DNA of 64,000 nucleotides from Fimenecus sp045595185 (GTDB taxonomy: Bacteria; Bacillota; Clostridia; Oscillospirales; Acutalibacteraceae), in the NCBI GenBank assembly GCA_045595185.1, contig JAZNZX010000031.1, positions 23,601 to 87,600 on the forward strand, in the 5' to 3' direction. The notes beneath the pieces are model-generated. The model did not search any database, was not told the origin of the DNA, and saw only the letters and a program-made list of their open reading frames with translations. Within the stretch, counting starts at the first letter, position 1; the number at the start of each line of letters is the position of its first letter. Below, in pieces: positions 23,940 to 32,399 of the stretch. The translations under genes were made by a program, and so were the position numbers.

Positions 23940-26462
23940 ATGCTTAAAATTATAAGTCTTATATTGAGTTTTGTCACCGTTTTATCAATGGCGGCAGAAG
24001 GTATTCCTTATGCTTTCCGTCCCACATTACAGGTTGATGCAAACTCATTTTTAGGTGAAGTTTCAAGCAGAGCATCAGGCTACCTTTACGGTGTTGCTGA
24101 AAACGGAGTTCCCGATAGTGCAGTTGTTGAAAGTATTGATGTTTCAAGCATTTCGCAAAAGGTTATTGAAGGACTTCAGCATCCCATTGGTGACGTTGAC
24201 CACGTTTCACCTGTGCTTGACAACTGCGATTATATTACAGTTTATATGCAGGACTGCTTTGATACCTGGTACTACTGTCATCAGGAAATTATGGATATTC
24301 GTGCAACAGGCAATTATGACAGTATGGAATTTGTCCGCGAAAGATTTTTGCCACAGGTTAAAGAGGCTACTGAAAAATTAGTAGAAACAGATTATCAGGA
24401 CAGACTTGTTTATTGTCTTTACAACGAAACTGACAATGCAGTTTGGTTCGGTACTCCATCAGAAGACGGTACATGGCTTATGTTTGACGAGGCTGCAAGA
24501 CTTCGTTTCTATGAGGCTTGGAAAGTGACATATGACCTTGTCCGTTCAATTGACCCTGACGCTATGATTGGCGGTCCCGGTTATTGCGACTACAATTACG
24601 ACGAAAACAGAGAATTTCTTGAATATTGTATGGAAAATGACTGTATGCCTGATATTATGATTTATCACGAGCTTGGTGAATTTTCATCATATTTCTGGCA
24701 GGACCATATTGACGAATATCGTGAAATGGAAGATGATTTGGGTATCGACGACTTACCTATTATCATTACAGAATATGGCACAATGTATGAATGTGGTGCT
24801 CCTGCCGATATGGTAAAATACATTTCTGCTATTGAGCATTCAGGTGCTTATGCAAACGCTGCTTATTGGCGACTCGCAAACAATCTTAACGATACGGTTG
24901 CAGACAACAACAGCCCAAATTCAAACTGGTGGCTTTTCCGTTGGTATGCTGATATGGAAGGTTATCTTCTTGACTCAAAGATTATTGATATTAAGCATTC
25001 TGACTTTGAAAATGCCATTAAATATGAATATGACAGATTCCACTACAAATACTTCAACGGACTTGCTTCAATGACAGAAACAAAAGATAAAATTTCAGTT
25101 ATCTGTGGTGGCTCTGATTATGACAGTTATGTAAGCTTCAAGCATCTTGGCAAAACAAATCTTGGTAAAAAGGTTAATGTTAAAATTGAAATGGTTTGTT
25201 ATGAAGGCTTAAGCGGTATTGTAAATGAGCCTACTGTTGTGGCTGAATATACCGACAGAGTTTCAGCAGGCAAGCTTCGTGTTGACCTTAAGGACCCTGA
25301 CCCTACTGCAGTTTATCATGTTACTTTGACTCCTGCAGAAGATGGCAAGGAAGATTTTTACAACGACAATCTTCCTGTACGATATGAATTTGAGCACGGT
25401 ACTCGTCAAGGTGGATGCTACACTTACGACAGTGCTTATGCAACCACAGGCGAATTACAAGGTATGGTCGGTGGAATTGAAAATATCGGTGATGGTGTAA
25501 CTGTTAATTTTAATATAGAAGACGACGGATATTACGATTTATCAGTCATTTTCGGTAACTCAAACGACGGAAACACTCCTGCTCACAGAGTTGACACAAG
25601 GGCAGTTATGACTCTTGACGGAAAGAGTGAAGATGTATTTTTCCCTAACACAATCAAGAGTGAATATACCGACAAAATGACATTTATCCGTTACCTTACA
25701 AAGGGTGAACACTCCATTAGTTTTGCTCATGGCGACGGTACTTTCGTTTTAGACAGTATGCTTGTTCGTCGTCACGAAGATATTGACGAGATTGCACTTT
25801 TAAAGGATAGCGACAGAACAAACGAAAATACAAAATCATTTTTAGCAGTTGCTCCTTTTGATGGATTTTATCAAATGACAACAAATGTATCAACTGATTT
25901 CAAGGTTGACGGTGCATCTGCCTACACAGACGGAAATTCAGTTGTATATCTTCGAAAAGGTCTTAACTATATTGATTTTGAAAGTGCAGAGTCTGTTAAA
26001 TGTACAATTACAATTACTGATGAAACCAATTACAATGTTTCAATTTCTGCTGAAAATATGACACTTTCAGATGGTGCAACACTTGTTGACGACCATATTG
26101 AAAACATTTCCTGTAATGGTGGCTCTGCAAGTTTCAAGGTAAATGCTCCTGAAAAAGGTAATTATCGTCTTACTGTTGCTTATTCCAACAATGACGAAGG
26201 TGGTGTTCACAGCTACAATGTTGACCTTATTGAAAGATACATTACAGTAGATGTGAACGGTGAAGCACAAAATCTTTGGTGCAGAAACACTTACAGTTGG
26301 GATACAGTAAAAACTGTTACAATGAATATGGAACTCAACGAAGGTGAAAACATTATTACCTTCACAAATGACGGTTCAGTTAAATTCAATAACAGAGATT
26401 CATACGCACCATACATTTTCTTTGTTACGGTGAATAATATGTGCAATGATGAGGTGAAATAA
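23940..26462 (+). CDS. Secreted clan GH-A glycoside hydrolase with C-terminal beta-sandwich modules
   Basis: An 840-residue exported enzyme. Signal peptide about residues 1-20. The (beta/alpha)8 catalytic domain (about 30-380) shows clan-A carboxylates: acid/base Glu163 in LYNETDN and nucleophile Glu278 in IIITEYGT, resembling GH39-like enzymes. Two CBM6/CBM35-like sandwiches follow, one starting YEFEHGT (about 478-610) and one starting SAENMTLSDG (about 702-833). Substrate unknown; a beta-glycan is likely given the GH16 gene that begins directly after the stop codon. ATG 23940 is preceded by GGTGAAATT. Confidence 0.85.
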   Translation: MLKIISLILSFVTVLSMAAEGIPYAFRPTLQVDANSFLGEVSSRASGYLYGVAENGVPDSAVVESIDVSSISQKVIEGLQHPIGDVDHVSPVLDNCDYITVYMQDCFDTWYYCHQEIMDIRATGNYDSMEFVRERFLPQVKEATEKLVETDYQDRLVYCLYNETDNAVWFGTPSEDGTWLMFDEAARLRFYEAWKVTYDLVRSIDPDAMIGGPGYCDYNYDENREFLEYCMENDCMPDIMIYHELGEFSSYFWQDHIDEYREMEDDLGIDDLPIIITEYGTMYECGAPADMVKYISAIEHSGAYANAAYWRLANNLNDTVADNNSPNSNWWLFRWYADMEGYLLDSKIIDIKHSDFENAIKYEYDRFHYKYFNGLASMTETKDKISVICGGSDYDSYVSFKHLGKTNLGKKVNVKIEMVCYEGLSGIVNEPTVVAEYTDRVSAGKLRVDLKDPDPTAVYHVTLTPAEDGKEDFYNDNLPVRYEFEHGTRQGGCYTYDSAYATTGELQGMVGGIENIGDGVTVNFNIEDDGYYDLSVIFGNSNDGNTPAHRVDTRAVMTLDGKSEDVFFPNTIKSEYTDKMTFIRYLTKGEHSISFAHGDGTFVLDSMLVRRHEDIDEIALLKDSDRTNENTKSFLAVAPFDGFYQMTTNVSTDFKVDGASAYTDGNSVVYLRKGLNYIDFESAESVKCTITITDETNYNVSISAENMTLSDGATLVDDHIENISCNGGSASFKVNAPEKGNYRLTVAYSNNDEGGVHSYNVDLIERYITVDVNGEAQNLWCRNTYSWDTVKTVTMNMELNEGENIITFTNDGSVKFNNRDSYAPYIFFVTVNNMCNDEVK

Positions 26463-27365
26463 ATGTTAACAAGAATAATCAGAGCATTAGTGGCTGTACT
26501 TATGGTGATTTCTCCTGCCCTGCCACAGAAATTAAGTCTTCCTGCAATTCCCAACGGACAAGACCTTGACCTTGAGTCACGATTTGAGCTTGTCTGGGAA
26601 GATGAATTTGAGGGTGACAAGCTTGACACATCAAAATGGTATTATCCTTGGTGGGAAACAGAAAGAAAAGGTGGCTATTGGCACGAAGATATGGTGTCTG
26701 TAAAAGACGGAAACCTTGTAATTACAACTGCTTATTTTGAAGAACCACTTGAAAACTATTACTACGACAAGTGGCACGACACAATAAACTTTGACGATTA
26801 CAAAGAGGGCTGGTACACAGGCTGTATCGAAACACGAGGCAAATATAAGTTTTGTTACGGATATTTTGAATGCAGATGCATTTTGCCAAAGTCATCAGGA
26901 ATGTGGTCTGCGTTCTGGATGATGAATGACGGTGTTTCAAATGTTGACGGCAGTGGTCAGGACGGTACAGAGGTTGATGTTTTTGAGTCAATGTACTATA
27001 AGGACAAATGGTGGGGAGCCGGTGACGCAGTTGTAACAGGTATCCACTATGACGGATACGGTGAAGACCACAAGGGCGACTCAATCGGCAAATGGTTTGC
27101 AAACAACCCATATGAAGAATACAACACTTACGGTGTTGAATGGAATGAAAACGAATACATTTTCTATATCAACGGTGTTGAAACAGGCAGACTCAGTACA
27201 GGCGGTGTTAGTCAGAATCCTGAATACCTTATTCTTTCTTGTGAGGTTGCAGGTGCAAACGGTGTTGCCGACGCTGACAGACACGGCACAGGTAAAATAA
27301 GTATGGATACTGATGAAACAGCAGAATTTATTGTTGATTATGTAAGAGTTTATCAGTATAAATAA
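26463..27365 (+). CDS. Secreted GH16-family beta-glucanase (laminarinase-type)
   Basis: A 300-residue jelly-roll glycosidase with an N-terminal signal peptide (about 1-20). The catalytic motif is Glu170-x-Asp172-x2-Glu175 (TEVDVFES), the E-x-D-x-x-E spacing of GH16 enzymes with a beta-bulge such as laminarinases. WEDEFEGDKLDTSKW near the start and FIVDYVRVYQY at the end are typical domain edges. It should hydrolyse beta-1,3(1,4)-glucan or a related galactan outside the cell. Its ATG follows the preceding gene's TAA without a gap, so the two enzymes are co-produced. Confidence 0.93.
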   Translation: MLTRIIRALVAVLMVISPALPQKLSLPAIPNGQDLDLESRFELVWEDEFEGDKLDTSKWYYPWWETERKGGYWHEDMVSVKDGNLVITTAYFEEPLENYYYDKWHDTINFDDYKEGWYTGCIETRGKYKFCYGYFECRCILPKSSGMWSAFWMMNDGVSNVDGSGQDGTEVDVFESMYYKDKWWGAGDAVVTGIHYDGYGEDHKGDSIGKWFANNPYEEYNTYGVEWNENEYIFYINGVETGRLSTGGVSQNPEYLILSCEVAGANGVADADRHGTGKISMDTDETAEFIVDYVRVYQYK

Positions 27366-27386
27366 AATATTAAATAAAAATTACAG

Positions 27387-27472
27387 GTCATTCTGAGCGT
27401 GGCGAAGAATCTCTACCGTGGTTTACAATAAATCTAACAGAGATTCTTCGTCATTTCATTCCTCAGAATGAC
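27387..27472. repeat. GTCATTCTGAG repeat, copy 4
   Basis: GTCATTCTGAGCGTGGCGAA and TTCATTCCTCAGAATGAC with inner GAAGAATCTC / GAGATTCTTC. It lies between convergent GH16 and tspO genes and ends in CTTTTATTTTT, so it may serve as a terminator. Confidence 0.9.
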
Positions 27473-27481
27473 CTTTTATTT

Positions 27482-27961
27482 TTACCCGTTTAAAATATAT
27501 ATACCTAAATTAAGATAACCTGCAAATGTAACCCATACAAGATAAGGAATCAAAAGCTTTGCTGATGTGCTGTTGATTTTATTAAATAAATAAATATTTA
27601 CTACAATAGCAACCCACAATAAAATCAACCATATAAATGCAAACAAGTATGCTTGTGCGTTGAAAAATATTATTGACCAGAAGAAGTTGAAGAACAACTG
27701 AACACCGAAGGAAATTATTGCAGGTGTTTTGTTTTCTCTTGTTTTTGTCATCACCACAAGGTACAATGCAATTCCCATAAGCACATAAAGAATTGTCCAC
27801 ACCACAGGGAAAAGCCATCCCGGTGGTGACAATGGCGGTTTGTTTATTTCTTCAAACAGCTTCATATTCCCTGCTGTGAATAACGCAGAAAGTCCACCAA
27901 CTGCCAACGGTATAGCAATGCAAATCAAAAGTTTTTTCCAATCTATTCTCAAATCAATCAC
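27482..27961 (-). CDS. tspO: TspO/MBR family membrane protein
   Basis: A 159-residue protein with five hydrophobic segments, homologous to the mitochondrial benzodiazepine receptor. Conserved elements are KPPLSPPGWLFPVVWTILY after the first helix, NFFWSIIFF in the middle and PYLVWVTFAGYLN near the end. Bacterial TspO binds porphyrins and is linked to stress responses. It appears to be a single-gene unit on the minus strand, flanked by palindromic repeats. Confidence 0.94.
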   Translation of the reverse strand: MIDLRIDWKKLLICIAIPLAVGGLSALFTAGNMKLFEEINKPPLSPPGWLFPVVWTILYVLMGIALYLVVMTKTRENKTPAIISFGVQLFFNFFWSIIFFNAQAYLFAFIWLILLWVAIVVNIYLFNKINSTSAKLLIPYLVWVTFAGYLNLGIYILNG

Positions 27962-28036
27962 CTCATATTATTGTATGATTATTTGCGAATGCGTATTCAC
28001 ATTGAATATGTTGAAAACTTTATCGGCAGAGAATAA

Positions 28037-28223
28037 CAAATTATAATTTGTCGAGATGAATAACCAAATTCGATAGGTCATTCTGAGCGTAGCGAAGAAT
28101 CTCTCGCATTTCATCAGTCACCCTGAGTGAAACGAAGGGTCTGTTAAAATAGGACAGAGATTCTTCGTCACTTTGTTCCTCAGAATGACACTAACCTTAA
28201 ACATCCCTACAAACTCCAATTTA
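28037..28223. repeat. GTCATTCTGAG repeat, copy 5 (long form)
   Basis: Full-length element of about 187 bp. Terminal repeats CAAATTATAATTTGTCG (left) and CAAACTCCAATTT (right). The core has GTCATTCTGAGCGTAGCGAA and an extra inner arm pair GTCACCCTGAGTGAAACGAA / GGGTCTGTT, then TTTGTTCCTCAGAATGAC. It is nearly identical, in opposite orientation, to 46092-46276. Confidence 0.92.
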
Positions 28224-28239
28224 TCACACCATTTTACAC

Positions 28240-28674
28240 TTATAAAAACTGGCGCATTTGAATGATTAAATCCTCTTCAAGGTTTATAAGTCTTTTACAA
28301 ACATCCTTTGACTTTTCGTCTGCTGCTTCATATTGATTAAGATACTTGTTAAGTGATTTTACACCCATATTGCAACCGTCTGTAATCAAATCGGCAATAG
28401 TATGGTCAGACTCGTTCATCACAAGCTTCATATTAGTTTTCATCCACGACATACCCTTTGCCATAGGATTCGGCTCTTTACCGTCATCGTGATATTGGTC
28501 AAGTAATTCCTGCAAATCCTTATCAAGCTTACAATGTTCTTCCCTGTTATCCGAAAGGTCCTTGCGAAGTCTTTCGGACTTTACATATTTAAGCACATCA
28601 TCAATGGATGATATACCCATTTTTACACCTGCATCACATTCACGAAGCAACTTTATTGTATCCTGCTCAACCAT
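28240..28674 (-). CDS. Small helical protein of unknown function
   Basis: A 144-residue soluble protein, rich in charged residues and predicted almost entirely alpha-helical, with no signal peptide. Pattern and length suggest a four-helix bundle of the ferritin-like DUF2383/PA2169 style, but I see no convincing metal-binding EXXH motifs, so that assignment is tentative. ATG at 28674 is preceded by AAAGGAGTTTTTTATT. It lies downstream of comF on the same strand with a 58-bp gap. Confidence 0.7.
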   Translation of the reverse strand: MVEQDTIKLLRECDAGVKMGISSIDDVLKYVKSERLRKDLSDNREEHCKLDKDLQELLDQYHDDGKEPNPMAKGMSWMKTNMKLVMNESDHTIADLITDGCNMGVKSLNKYLNQYEAADEKSKDVCKRLINLEEDLIIQMRQFL

Positions 28675-28732
28675 AATAAAAAACTCCTTTACTTTTTTTA
28701 ATAGTATTTACCAAAAAGTAAGGAGTTATGAA

Positions 28733-29461
28733 TTATTCTGTTTTTTCTTCTTTAGGCTTTACTCCTGCAAGGGCTACGACGGTACAATAAACACTTTCTG
28801 CACCTCTGATTTTAAGGATTCTTGCACAATCGTTAAGGGTTGAACCTGTTGTTTTAACATCATCAACCAAAAGAATTGTTTTGCCCTTTACATCTGCATC
28901 TTCTTTTATATCATATACACCGAAAACATTACCTGTTCTGTATCGAAAGCCTGTGTTATGCTGTGGCTTCGTATCAAAAAGCTTTACCATTAATTTATTT
29001 AACGGTATATTCAGTTTTTCTGACAATTGCTCTGCCAACAGCTCACTCTGATTGTATCTTCTGTGAAGCTTTTGTGATAAGGTAAAGGGCACAAAACAGA
29101 TAAAATCAAATTTTATATCCCCAAAATCTTCTTTTACACATTTTGCCATTTCTTCAGAAAGACAATTTGCTAAAAAATCTTTTCCGTTAAACTTTAACCT
29201 GCGAACAGAAAGTGCGATGCTGTCTTCATAGTAAAACGGTGCTGTTATTCCGTCATATTCTCTTTTGTGCTTTCTACAGTTACACCTTTTCTTTTCTGCG
29301 CCGCAATATTTGCATTTTTCACCTTTGACAACAGGCAGATTATTGCGACATTCGGCACACATTTCTTCACCGTAGTCTATAGGTTCATTACAGTATCGGC
29401 ATTTATCGGTAAAAAGAAGCCACAAAAATACTTTTTTTATTTTTTCAAAGTTATTTCTCAT
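28733..29461 (-). CDS. comF: ComF family protein (phosphoribosyltransferase-like)
   Basis: A 242-residue cytoplasmic protein of the ComF/GntX group involved in DNA uptake in competent bacteria. The N-terminal zinc-finger part has four Cys pairs (CRYCNE, CAEC, CKYC, CNC); the PRTase domain ends with the PRPP-binding loop ILLVDDVKTTGSTL. A RRYNQSELLAEQL motif is typical. Whether it functions in competence here cannot be told; no comFA/comFC partner is adjacent. Confidence 0.92.
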   Translation of the reverse strand: MRNNFEKIKKVFLWLLFTDKCRYCNEPIDYGEEMCAECRNNLPVVKGEKCKYCGAEKKRCNCRKHKREYDGITAPFYYEDSIALSVRRLKFNGKDFLANCLSEEMAKCVKEDFGDIKFDFICFVPFTLSQKLHRRYNQSELLAEQLSEKLNIPLNKLMVKLFDTKPQHNTGFRYRTGNVFGVYDIKEDADVKGKTILLVDDVKTTGSTLNDCARILKIRGAESVYCTVVALAGVKPKEEKTE

Positions 29462-29493
29462 CTTATCACTTTTCCCCTGTCAAAAACAATAAA

Positions 29494-29522
29494 ATTATAA
29501 CACATATTTATAGGAAGCACAA
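29494..29522 (-). promoter_or_regulatory. Promoter of comF
   Basis: On the minus strand TTGTGC (29522-29517) and TATAAT (29499-29494), 17-nt spacer, 32 bp before the comF start. Confidence 0.6.
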
Positions 29523-29562
29523 CGATTGACATTATGATTTTCATTTGAGATAATAAAAGAAA

Positions 29563-29604
29563 TTTCTAATAATCCTTTAATATTTGTGATGTACTATGTT
29601 ACTA
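29563..29604 (+). promoter_or_regulatory. Operator-like motif and -10 of the two-component operon (copy 1)
   Basis: TTTCTAAT-AA-TCCTTTAATATTT (29563-29585), six nt, then a -10-like TACTAT at 29592-29597, then AAAGGAG for the response-regulator gene. The same 23-bp motif with only two changed bases and the same 6-nt distance to the -10 occurs before the PepSY genes at 31902. Within it TTCTAAT and CTTTAAT start 11 bp apart, the spacing expected for a direct-repeat site of an OmpR/PhoB-type regulator. Confidence 0.72.
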
Positions 29605-29620
29605 AAGGAGATGCGTAAAA

Positions 29621-30295
29621 ATGAGAATACTTATTGCAGAAGACGAAAAAAGCTTGAACAGAATAATCGCAAAACAGCTTAAATCTGCAGGCTACAGCGT
29701 TGATTGTTGCTTTGACGGTGAAGAAGCATACGATATGATTAGTATGACGGATTATGACGCTGCTGTTTTTGACGTTATGATGCCAAAAATTGATGGATTT
29801 TCACTTCTTAAGAAAATTCGTAATGAAGGAAACGATTTACCCGTATTATTCCTTACGGCGCGTGACAGTATCGAGGACAGAGTTGAAGGTCTTAACATCG
29901 GTGCTGACGATTATCTTGTAAAGCCTTTTGCTTTTGAAGAATTACTTGCAAGAGTCCGCGTGCTAATCAGAAAAAACAGCGTTTCAAAGTCAAATGTTAT
30001 CTGTGTCGGTGACCTTACGGTTGACCTTTCAAGCAGAACGGTTACAAAAGGTGGAAAAATACTTTCATTATCTGCAAAGGAATATGAGCTTTTACAGTAT
30101 CTTGCAGTAAACAAGGGTATCGTTCTCAGTCGCGAAAAAATTGAGGACCACATATGGAACTTTGATTACGAAGGCGGAACAAATGTGGTAGATGTTTATA
30201 TCCGTTATTTAAGAAAGAAAATTGACGATAATTCTGACACAAAGCTTATACACACAGTCAGAGGAATGGGCTATGTTCTCAGGGAGGAAAAATGA
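29621..30295 (+). CDS. OmpR/PhoB-family response regulator
   Basis: A 224-residue DNA-binding response regulator. The receiver has acidic residues Glu7-Asp8, phosphoacceptor Asp51 (AAVFDVMMP), Thr79 and Lys101 (VKPF). The C-terminal winged helix (about 128-222) has ELLQYLAVNKG, VVDVYIRYLRKKI and IHTVRGMGYVLR. Its gene overlaps the sensor kinase gene by four bases (ATGA). The motif in front of its own operon and in front of the PepSY genes suggests positive autoregulation and control of those genes. Confidence 0.95.
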   Translation: MRILIAEDEKSLNRIIAKQLKSAGYSVDCCFDGEEAYDMISMTDYDAAVFDVMMPKIDGFSLLKKIRNEGNDLPVLFLTARDSIEDRVEGLNIGADDYLVKPFAFEELLARVRVLIRKNSVSKSNVICVGDLTVDLSSRTVTKGGKILSLSAKEYELLQYLAVNKGIVLSREKIEDHIWNFDYEGGTNVVDVYIRYLRKKIDDNSDTKLIHTVRGMGYVLREEK

Positions 30296-31890
30296 AAAAA
30301 TTATCTTTTAAAACCATAACAACAATATGGATAACACTTCTTATTGCTATTGTCTGCAGTCTGAGTGTTACCGTGCTTATGATTATGAGCCAGAGAACTG
30401 CCGTCGATAAAATGAGTCGTACACTTATTTCGGCAGTTGAAAGCAATATGGACGAAATGGAATACAGTAACAGTGTTTTTGAGGTTGAAAATGATTTTGC
30501 ATTTTATTCAGGTGGCATTTATTGTGATATATTTACACAGAACGGCGAATACCTTTTGGGTGAAACCCCGGAGACACTTATTCTTTCGCCTGACTCTGTA
30601 ACAAACGGTGTTGAGGAAACAGAAATAGACGGTAAAAAATATTACATATATACATCTTTGTTAGGCTTTACAAAATTTGAATATGAAATTGATGTTTTGT
30701 CAGGCCAGATAATTTCATATGAGGTTGATGTTACACCGTCAAAAGAGCTTACACCTGTGCCATATTCAGAAACTAATTTTAAGGATGGCATAAGCACCTC
30801 TCAGGCAATTGAGACTGCACTTTCCCATGCAGGTGTCACAAACGCTGAAACTACAATAATGGGCGTTGAGCTTACAACCTATCACGACAGAAATATTTTT
30901 AAAATAGACTTCATTTCCGAAACCTCATCATATGAAAAAGTGTATATACGAGGGATTTGTCCTATTGACGACACTACCGCTGCCTTTGATGCTGTTGCAA
31001 AAAATGCTCTTTATCTTTTCCCTGCATTCATTATACTTGCAGCCATAGGTGCATATATTATTACAAGAAAGACTATTCATCCTGTTGAGAAAATTACGGA
31101 ATCTGCACAGGAAATCTCATCAGGCAACGACCTTTCAAAACGACTTGACACAGGTAAAGCACCTTGTGAAATCTATAAATTAGGTGAAACCTTTAATGAT
31201 ATGTTTTCAAGGCTTCAGGATTCCTTTGAAAATGAAAAAAGATTTACATCTGATGCGTCCCACGAGCTTCGTACACCTCTTTCAGTCATAAAGGCTGAAT
31301 GTGAATATGCATTATCAGAAAATGCTGACGATGACGACAGAGTCGAAGCACTTTCGTCAATAAATGAGCAAAACGAGAAAATGACAAAGCTTGTTTCTTC
31401 ACTTCTTGCCGTTACAAGAGCAGAACAGGGCGCAAAACGATTTTCTCTTGAAAAAGGCAATTTAAGTCAGCTTGTAAAGGATGTTTGCGGTAGCTTTAAA
31501 ACAACAAAAAATATTACCCTTAATTCCCAAATTGAAGATAATATTGAAATAAATATGAATATGCCTTTGTTGACTCAGCTTATAGAAAATCTCCTTTCAA
31601 ATTCTGACAAATACGGTAAAGAAAACGGTATTACAGATGTTAGACTTTATAATGAAAACGATAATATTGTTTTATCTGTCAGGGACAACGGTATAGGAAT
31701 AAGTGAAAACGACCTGCCAAAAATCTGGAGCAGATTTTACAGAGCTGACAGTTCAAGAGGTGAAACAGAAGGCTTCGGACTCGGTCTTTCCCTTGTCAAG
31801 AAAATTGCTGAAATACATTCTGCCGAATGCTTTGCAAAGTCAGAAATCAACGAATTGACAGAAATTTCAATAATTTTTAAAAAAATTTGA
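30292..31890 (+). CDS. Sensor histidine kinase with extracytoplasmic PepSY-like region
   Basis: A 532-residue membrane sensor. TM1 about 10-32, extracytoplasmic region about 35-235, TM2 about 237-257, HAMP about 258-310, dimerisation helix with His324 (SDASHELRTPLS), ATPase domain with N-box (IENLLSNSDKYG), G1 (VRDNGIGI) and G2 (GFGLGLSL). The outer region contains FEYEIDVLSGQIISYEVD (about 129-146) and, after a linker, ISTSQAIETALSHAGV (167-182), which are the C- and N-terminal signatures of PepSY domains. It probably senses something that also interacts with the PepSY proteins encoded downstream. Confidence 0.9.
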   Translation: MKKLSFKTITTIWITLLIAIVCSLSVTVLMIMSQRTAVDKMSRTLISAVESNMDEMEYSNSVFEVENDFAFYSGGIYCDIFTQNGEYLLGETPETLILSPDSVTNGVEETEIDGKKYYIYTSLLGFTKFEYEIDVLSGQIISYEVDVTPSKELTPVPYSETNFKDGISTSQAIETALSHAGVTNAETTIMGVELTTYHDRNIFKIDFISETSSYEKVYIRGICPIDDTTAAFDAVAKNALYLFPAFIILAAIGAYIITRKTIHPVEKITESAQEISSGNDLSKRLDTGKAPCEIYKLGETFNDMFSRLQDSFENEKRFTSDASHELRTPLSVIKAECEYALSENADDDDRVEALSSINEQNEKMTKLVSSLLAVTRAEQGAKRFSLEKGNLSQLVKDVCGSFKTTKNITLNSQIEDNIEINMNMPLLTQLIENLLSNSDKYGKENGITDVRLYNENDNIVLSVRDNGIGISENDLPKIWSRFYRADSSRGETEGFGLGLSLVKKIAEIHSAECFAKSEINELTEISIIFKKI

Positions 31891-31901
31891 AAAATTAGTT
31901 T

Positions 31902-31936
31902 TTTCTAATGTTCCTTTAATATTTCGAGGTTATTAT
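31902..31936 (+). promoter_or_regulatory. Operator-like motif and -10 before the PepSY genes (copy 2)
   Basis: TTTCTAAT-GT-TCCTTTAATATTT (31902-31924) then six nt and TATTAT (31931-31936). The motif occupies the -35 position, as expected for an activator-dependent promoter. It is 21/23 identical to the motif at 29563. Confidence 0.75.
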
Positions 31937-32005
31937 TTAGACACAGTCAAGGAAGACTGATACAAAAATAAATATAAAATCTCAAAAAAGAAAGGAAATG
32001 ATTTT

Positions 32006-32362
32006 ATGAAAAAACTTATCGCTCTTATTCTCGCTATCCTCGTTGTATTCTCTGTTTCAGTAACAGCTTTTGCTGCTCCCGCTAATGTAATTTCAAAAGA
32101 TGAAGCAAAAGAAATTGCACTTAATCACGCAGGCTTAAATGCTGACGAAGTAAAATTCACAAAAGCAAAGCTTGAACGTGACGACGGCAGATACGAATAC
32201 GAAATTGAATTCAGAACAGACGATTATATTGAGTATGAATACTCAATCAACGCAGAAAACGGAAGAATCGTTGATTTTGACCGTGAATACGATGCACCTG
32301 ACAGATATGAAGGTTTCTTCCTCTTCAAGTTCTTCAGAAACCCGTTTACTAAGCTTTTCTAA
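32006..32362 (+). CDS. Secreted single-domain PepSY protein
   Basis: A 118-residue exported protein with a signal peptide cleaved after about residue 23 (VTAFA) and one PepSY domain: ISKDEAKEIALNHAGLNADE, YEYEIEF, YEYSINAENGRIVDFD. PepSY domains are found in peptidase propeptides and are thought to bind or restrain extracellular proteases. The C-terminus is aromatic and basic. Transcription probably starts at the operator-bearing promoter at 31902, so it is a likely target of the adjacent two-component system. Confidence 0.9.
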   Translation: MKKLIALILAILVVFSVSVTAFAAPANVISKDEAKEIALNHAGLNADEVKFTKAKLERDDGRYEYEIEFRTDDYIEYEYSINAENGRIVDFDREYDAPDRYEGFFLFKFFRNPFTKLF

Positions 32363-32399
32363 ATAAGCAGACAAAATAATCAAGAGAGGAGAAACAGTT

